From assembly GCA_011046145.1 (NCBI GenBank), contig DSBA01000014.1, forward strand, positions 1 to 7,983: DNA of 7,983 nt. Reading direction: 5' to 3'. A program made the position numbers and the translations under genes. This document shows positions 4,961-7,983 of this stretch, piece by piece. The notes below the pieces were generated by a model. The model was not told the DNA's origin, did not search any database, and was given only the letters and a program-made list of their open reading frames with translations. Source of the stretch: Candidatus Uhrbacteria bacterium. Lineage in GTDB: Bacteria; Patescibacteriota; Patescibacteriia; CAIXNZ01. Each line of letters starts with the position of its first letter. Position 1 is the stretch's first letter.

Positions 4961-6952
4961 ATGAATGTCACGGAATTAGCCAGAAAACTTAAGATTAATA
5001 CTTCTGAACTTTTGGAAGTCTTGCCAGAGTTTGGTTTTAGCATTGGCAAAAAAGCCATTAAGGTTGATGACAGGATTGCCCGTAAAATTTTAGAAATCGG
5101 CCCTAAAATAAAAGATAAAATAGAATCAGACAAAAAAGCCAAGCTGGAAGAATACAAAAAAATTGAATCTATCGACGCGGTTGAGGCTGAAAAAAAAGAG
5201 ATAAAAATACCGGCTGTCATAATCGTAAGGGATTTTGCCCAAGTTATTGATAAGCCGGTGAACCAGGTGATCAGAGAATTGATGAAAAACGGAGTCATGG
5301 CTTCTTTGAATGAAAGAATTGATTTTGAAACAGCCGCTATTTTGGCTGATGAATTTGGTGTTAAATTAATGCTTTCTGAAGATGAAATGCAGGAAGATGT
5401 TGGCAATAAGCTTAGATTTATTTTAGACAAAGAAGAAAAAGCAATGCTTAAACAGCGGCCGCCAGTGATTGTGGTAATGGGCCATGTGGACCATGGCAAA
5501 ACAAAATTGCTTGATGCGATTAGAAAAACAAATGTAATGGCAGGCGAAGCCGGAGGCATAACCCAGCACATAGGTGCTTACCAGGTTGAAAAAAAAGGCG
5601 GGCTGATTACTTTTATTGACACGCCCGGACACGAAGCTTTTACTGCCATGAGGTCGCGGGGCGCAAAAATTGCTGATATTGCCATTTTGGTTATTGCGGC
5701 TAATGACAGCATAAAGCCCCAGACAGTAGAAGCCATAAAAATTATCCAGCAGGCCAAAATACCCATGGTTGTGGCTATAAATAAGATTGATTTGCCAGAT
5801 GCTAATATTGAAAAAGTAAAACAGGATTTGTCAGCCATGAATTTAACGCCTGAAGATTGGGGCGGCAAAACAATTATTGTTCCTATTTCAGCCAAAGAAA
5901 ATATAGGCATAGATGATTTGTTAGAAACTATTTTGCTGGTCAGTGATATGGAAAAAGAAAAAATAATGTCTAATCCTGACAGAGAAGCTGTTGGAACGGT
6001 AATTGAGTCCCATATTGATAAAGGCGAGGGGCCAGTGGCTACTGTTTTAATTCAGAACGGCACTTTAAAGATAAATGACAATTTGTGCGTTAATGATATT
6101 TTTTGGGGCAAGGCCAGGGCTTTAAAAGATTATAATAGCCAGGATATAAAAGAAGCCGGCCCCTCAGTGCCTGTTAAAATTATCGGCCTTAAATATCCTC
6201 CCAAGGTCGGCGATATTTTGGAAGTGGCTGCTAAAATAGAAAGAAGGCATAAAAAAGCCAAAGCCCATGAACTTTTAAAGGAAAAATCTTTGGCTGCCAA
6301 AATTTTGCCGGCAAAAGAGGAAAAAGACGAATCAGGCATTAAAAAATTATGTTTAATTTTAAAAGCTGATGTCCTTGGTTCTCTGGAGGTGCTTGCCGAA
6401 TCATTGGAAAAAATAGAATCAGAAGAAGTAAAAGTAGATATTGTTTCAAAAGGCCTGGGCAATATTACTGATTCTGATGTTGATTTGGCGGAAAGCAGCG
6501 AAGCTGTAATTTTGGGTTTTAATGTCAAAGCCACGCCTTCTGCCCAGGATTTGGCCAGAGATAAAAATATTGAGATAAAATATTATGATGTTATTTATAA
6601 TTTGCTGGACGAGGTTAAAAAAAGAATGTCTGCCTTGCTTTCCCCGGAAATTATCAGGAAAGATTTGGGCAAGGTAAAAGTTTTGGCTATTTTTAAAACT
6701 GAAAAAAACAGCATGGTTATTGGCGGTAAGGTTTCAGAAGGCAAAATCATGAAAGGAGCCAAAGCTGATATTTTGAGGCAGAAGGAATTTTTTGATAGCG
6801 GAGAAATAACAGAATTGCAGATCGGCAAAGAAACAGTCAGCGAAGTTGCCGAAGGCCAGGAATGCGGTATTAGTTTTGTTGGCCAGCCAGTTATTCAAGA
6901 AGGCGATCTTTTGCTTGTTTATCAGGAAGAAAAAATTGTTAAAAAAATATAA
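4961..6952 (+). CDS. infB: Translation initiation factor IF-2
   Basis: A 663-residue translational GTPase that brings initiator fMet-tRNA to the 30S subunit and promotes subunit joining. Residues 1-45 and about 82-138 are two IF2_N-type helical domains joined by a short charged linker, so the N-terminus is compact (E. coli IF-2 has 890 residues). The GTPase motifs are complete: G1 GHVDHGKT at 174-181, G2 GGITQHIG at 198-205, G3 DTPGH at 220-224, G4 NKID at 274-277, G5 SAKE at 310-313. The beta-barrel, IF-2 core (about 450-560) and C-terminal fMet-tRNA-binding domains follow. MNVTELARKLKI is the usual family start, so the ATG at 4961 is secure although it has no Shine-Dalgarno sequence. The gene stands alone: neither nusA nor rbfA flanks it. 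Its leader carries an attenuator-like hairpin and two tandem GC hairpins. Confidence 0.98.
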   Translation: MNVTELARKLKINTSELLEVLPEFGFSIGKKAIKVDDRIARKILEIGPKIKDKIESDKKAKLEEYKKIESIDAVEAEKKEIKIPAVIIVRDFAQVIDKPVNQVIRELMKNGVMASLNERIDFETAAILADEFGVKLMLSEDEMQEDVGNKLRFILDKEEKAMLKQRPPVIVVMGHVDHGKTKLLDAIRKTNVMAGEAGGITQHIGAYQVEKKGGLITFIDTPGHEAFTAMRSRGAKIADIAILVIAANDSIKPQTVEAIKIIQQAKIPMVVAINKIDLPDANIEKVKQDLSAMNLTPEDWGGKTIIVPISAKENIGIDDLLETILLVSDMEKEKIMSNPDREAVGTVIESHIDKGEGPVATVLIQNGTLKINDNLCVNDIFWGKARALKDYNSQDIKEAGPSVPVKIIGLKYPPKVGDILEVAAKIERRHKKAKAHELLKEKSLAAKILPAKEEKDESGIKKLCLILKADVLGSLEVLAESLEKIESEEVKVDIVSKGLGNITDSDVDLAESSEAVILGFNVKATPSAQDLARDKNIEIKYYDVIYNLLDEVKKRMSALLSPEIIRKDLGKVKVLAIFKTEKNSMVIGGKVSEGKIMKGAKADILRQKEFFDSGEITELQIGKETVSEVAEGQECGISFVGQPVIQEGDLLLVYQEEKIVKKI

Positions 6953-6958
6953 AAAAGA

Positions 6959-6983
6959 GGGAGCCGGAATATATCCGACTCCC
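6959..6983 (-). terminator. Terminator between convergent infB and the small membrane gene
   Basis: Arms 6959-6968 and 6974-6983 form the hairpin. On the minus strand every position pairs, with one G-U, and a long T-rich run follows (the complement of the A-rich 6941-6956). On the + strand that G-U becomes a C-A mismatch and the following T-run is broken (TTTCTTTGTTTT). It is therefore chiefly the terminator of the minus-strand gene, and probably a weaker one for infB. Confidence 0.75.
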
Positions 6984-7012
6984 ATAAGTTTCTTTGTTTT
7001 AGGTTAGTTTTT

Positions 7013-7387
7013 TTAGCTGTTTAACCACAGTTTCTGGCTTTGAGAAATGCACATTCCCATAAGAGCCAAGAGGGCTTCCAGCCCCTTTACTTCCTCGCTT
7101 TTTTGTTCCTCATCGTGTTTTAACCACTCCGGGGTTCCAAACATGTTTACGCCTGTAAAAGCCCAGAGGATTAATACAGCTAAGAGCAACAGCATTATGA
7201 TGGCTAATGCTATGCCGCCGCTAAAGCTCAACAACCCTAGAAATAACATGCCCACAGAACTCATCAACTCTGAAAAAATTCCGTATTTTGTGAAAAGAGA
7301 AACAATTAAGGCAATGAGCAGCTTGAGAATGTAAATGGTTGCTATGATTACGACTATCCTTATGCTCCAGGCAAAAATTTTTTTCAT
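7013..7387 (-). CDS. Small integral membrane protein, function unknown
   Basis: A 124-residue protein that I do not recognise. A short basic start (MKKIFAWSIR) leads into a first hydrophobic segment at about 8-32. A second, longer hydrophobic region at about 43-78 could be one long helix or two close ones, with SFSGG (54-58) as a possible turn. The remaining 45 residues are hydrophilic and include a charged stretch (KHDEEQKSEEVKG, 90-102). The single cysteine is C113. The start is secure: on the minus strand GGAGG lies 6 nt before the ATG. A consensus promoter (7457-7485) and a strong terminator (6959-6983) mark it as a single-gene transcript. It diverges from thioredoxin. A function cannot be inferred. 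Confidence 0.8.
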   Translation of the reverse strand: MKKIFAWSIRIVVIIATIYILKLLIALIVSLFTKYGIFSELMSSVGMLFLGLLSFSGGIALAIIMLLLLAVLILWAFTGVNMFGTPEWLKHDEEQKSEEVKGLEALLALMGMCISQSQKLWLNS

Positions 7388-7456
7388 GATTATCCTCCTT
7401 TTTGTTTAAAGCTTTGAAAGGAACCATTGAATTGAAAGGTTTTAAGTTGTTTTTAA

Positions 7457-7485
7457 ATTATAGCATAATTTCAAAACTTTGTCAA
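7457..7485 (-). promoter_or_regulatory. Consensus promoter for the small membrane protein
   Basis: On the minus strand TTGACA (7485-7480), exactly 17 nt, and TATAAT (7462-7457) make a perfect sigma-70 promoter, with a TG one base upstream of the -10 (extended -10). Transcription would begin near 7450, giving a leader of about 60 nt that contains the GGAGG ribosome binding site. Confidence 0.85.
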
Positions 7486-7508
7486 TGATTTAATTATTAA
7501 TTTATAAA
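7479..7508 (+). promoter_or_regulatory. Promoter for thioredoxin, overlapping the divergent promoter
   Basis: TTGTCA (7479-7484), an 18-nt spacer and TATAAA (7503-7508) form a plausible promoter. Its -35 overlaps the -35 of the divergent promoter by five bases. Only 4 nt separate the -10 from the trxA ATG, so the mRNA would be leaderless or nearly so, in keeping with the absence of a Shine-Dalgarno sequence. Confidence 0.5.
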
Positions 7509-7512
7509 TTTT

Positions 7513-7836
7513 ATGGCTGAAGTTAGCTTAAATTCATCTAATTTTGAGCAGGAGGTTTTGCAAAGCAAAGCCCCTGTTTTAGTTGATTTTTGGGCAGAAT
7601 GGTGCGGTCCATGCAAAATGATGCTGCCAGTAATTGAAGAGCTGGCAAAAGAATTTGCCGGCAAAAAAATTAAAATTTTAAAATGCAACATTGATGAAAA
7701 TCAGGAATTGGCTGATAAATATGAAATCATGTCCATCCCGGCTTTTAAAATTTTTCAAGACGGCAAGGTTGCTGAAGAATGGGTTGGCGCGCAGACTTTG
7801 GAAGGCTTAAAAGAAAAACTGGAAAAATATCTTTAA
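7513..7836 (+). CDS. trxA: Thioredoxin
   Basis: A 107-residue cytoplasmic thiol-disulfide oxidoreductase of standard length. The active site WCGPC is at 30-34 (C31 and C34), preceded by VDFWAEW with the buried D25. The cis-proline is P76 in SIPAFKIF, and the conserved glycine of the last strand is G92 in WVGAQ. The order of strands and helices fits a single thioredoxin fold with no extension. It has one extra cysteine, C58. It is normally re-reduced by thioredoxin reductase, which is not in this window. There is no ribosome binding site before the ATG, and the predicted promoter lies almost against it, so leaderless initiation is likely. It diverges from the membrane protein at 7013-7387. No clear terminator follows. 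Confidence 0.96.
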   Translation: MAEVSLNSSNFEQEVLQSKAPVLVDFWAEWCGPCKMMLPVIEELAKEFAGKKIKILKCNIDENQELADKYEIMSIPAFKIFQDGKVAEEWVGAQTLEGLKEKLEKYL

Positions 7837-7870
7837 AAAAGCTGAATTTTTAATTTAAATTGGGTAAAGT

Positions 7871-7897
7871 TTGAAAATCGTACCAAAATGATATAAT
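7871..7897 (+). promoter_or_regulatory. Promoter for the partial zinc-ribbon gene
   Basis: A perfect TATAAT (7892-7897) has TTGAAA (7871-7876) 15 nt upstream. Six bases after the -10 comes the ATG at 7904, which is where transcription should begin, so the transcript is predicted to be leaderless. The short spacer lowers confidence in the -35. Confidence 0.5.
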
Positions 7898-7903
7898 TTC
7901 ATT

Positions 7904-7983
7904 ATGGTAAGATGTTCAAAATGTTTTAATAAAAAACTTTGGCAATTAAGTGATGGGCGGTTAAAATGTCGCCAATGCCGTAA
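7904..7983 (+). CDS. Start of a zinc-ribbon protein, probably an IS1595-type transposase (cut by window end)
   Basis: Only 26 codons are in the window and the frame is still open at the edge. The residues read MVRCSKCFNKKLWQL and then SDGRLKCRQCR, with two CxxC knuckles (C4/C7 and C22/C25) separated by a W-x-L-x-DGR-x-K-C-x-x-C pattern. That arrangement is typical of the N-terminal zinc ribbon of IS1595-family transposases, which contacts the element ends; the DDE-type catalytic domain would lie outside the window. Other zinc-ribbon proteins cannot be excluded from so short a piece. The GGG at 7862-7864 might mark the left end of an element, but without the other end no inverted repeat can be confirmed. 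There is no ribosome binding site. Confidence 0.5.
   Translation, partial: MVRCSKCFNKKLWQLSDGRLKCRQCR

Noticed and set aside
4897..5571. Open frames antisense to infB, including this 224-residue one and others to 6985
   Set aside because: They lie opposite fully conserved IF-2 sequence and have no start signals.
1017..7836. Recoding of TGA as in Gracilibacteria or Absconditabacteria
   Set aside because: No confident gene has an in-frame TGA, and all stops are TAA or TAG, so the standard code explains everything seen.
1..7983. CRISPR arrays and tRNA or rRNA genes
   Set aside because: No regularly spaced direct repeats and no tRNA or rRNA signatures were seen on either strand.

Overview
The window looks like a low-GC bacterial chromosome segment, most likely from a Patescibacteria/CPR-type organism. 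This is inferred from the compact IF-2 with a short N-terminus that starts at a recognisable IF2_N domain, from the rny-ymdB pair, from the mixture of Shine-Dalgarno and non-Shine-Dalgarno gene starts, and from small orphan proteins. All complete genes end in TAA or TAG and none has an internal TGA, so nothing suggests TGA recoding.

Layout. (1) Positions 1-1000 hold no convincing gene. About 100-996 is an unusually GC-rich, hairpin-dense stretch that reads best as a large structured non-coding RNA on the + strand; it is the most unusual object here. It ends at a stem with U-runs on both sides, shared with the operon that converges on it. (2) 1017-3797, minus strand: RNase Y (rny), a YmdB-type metallophosphoesterase, then an HU-family DNA-binding protein. 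An AT-rich imperfect palindrome lies between rny and ymdB. (3) 3798-4740, plus strand: intergenic DNA, a promoter, a frame-disrupted small gene that keeps a strong ribosome binding site, an intact 121-residue cysteine-containing orphan, and a clear terminator. (4) 4745-6983, plus strand: a promoter, a leader of about 180 nt with an attenuator-like hairpin and two tandem GC-rich hairpins, then infB standing alone. (5) 7013-7836: a small membrane protein on the minus strand and thioredoxin on the plus strand, diverging from overlapping promoters. (6) From 7904 to the edge: the start of a zinc-ribbon protein that resembles the N-terminus of IS1595-type transposases, behind a promoter that predicts a leaderless mRNA.

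The protein-coding content is mostly housekeeping: RNA turnover, nucleoid structure, translation initiation and thiol redox. The accessory interest lies in the RNA at the left end, the decayed gene, the leader architecture of infB, and the possible insertion element at the right edge. All structure and promoter calls were made by eye; no folding or database search was run.
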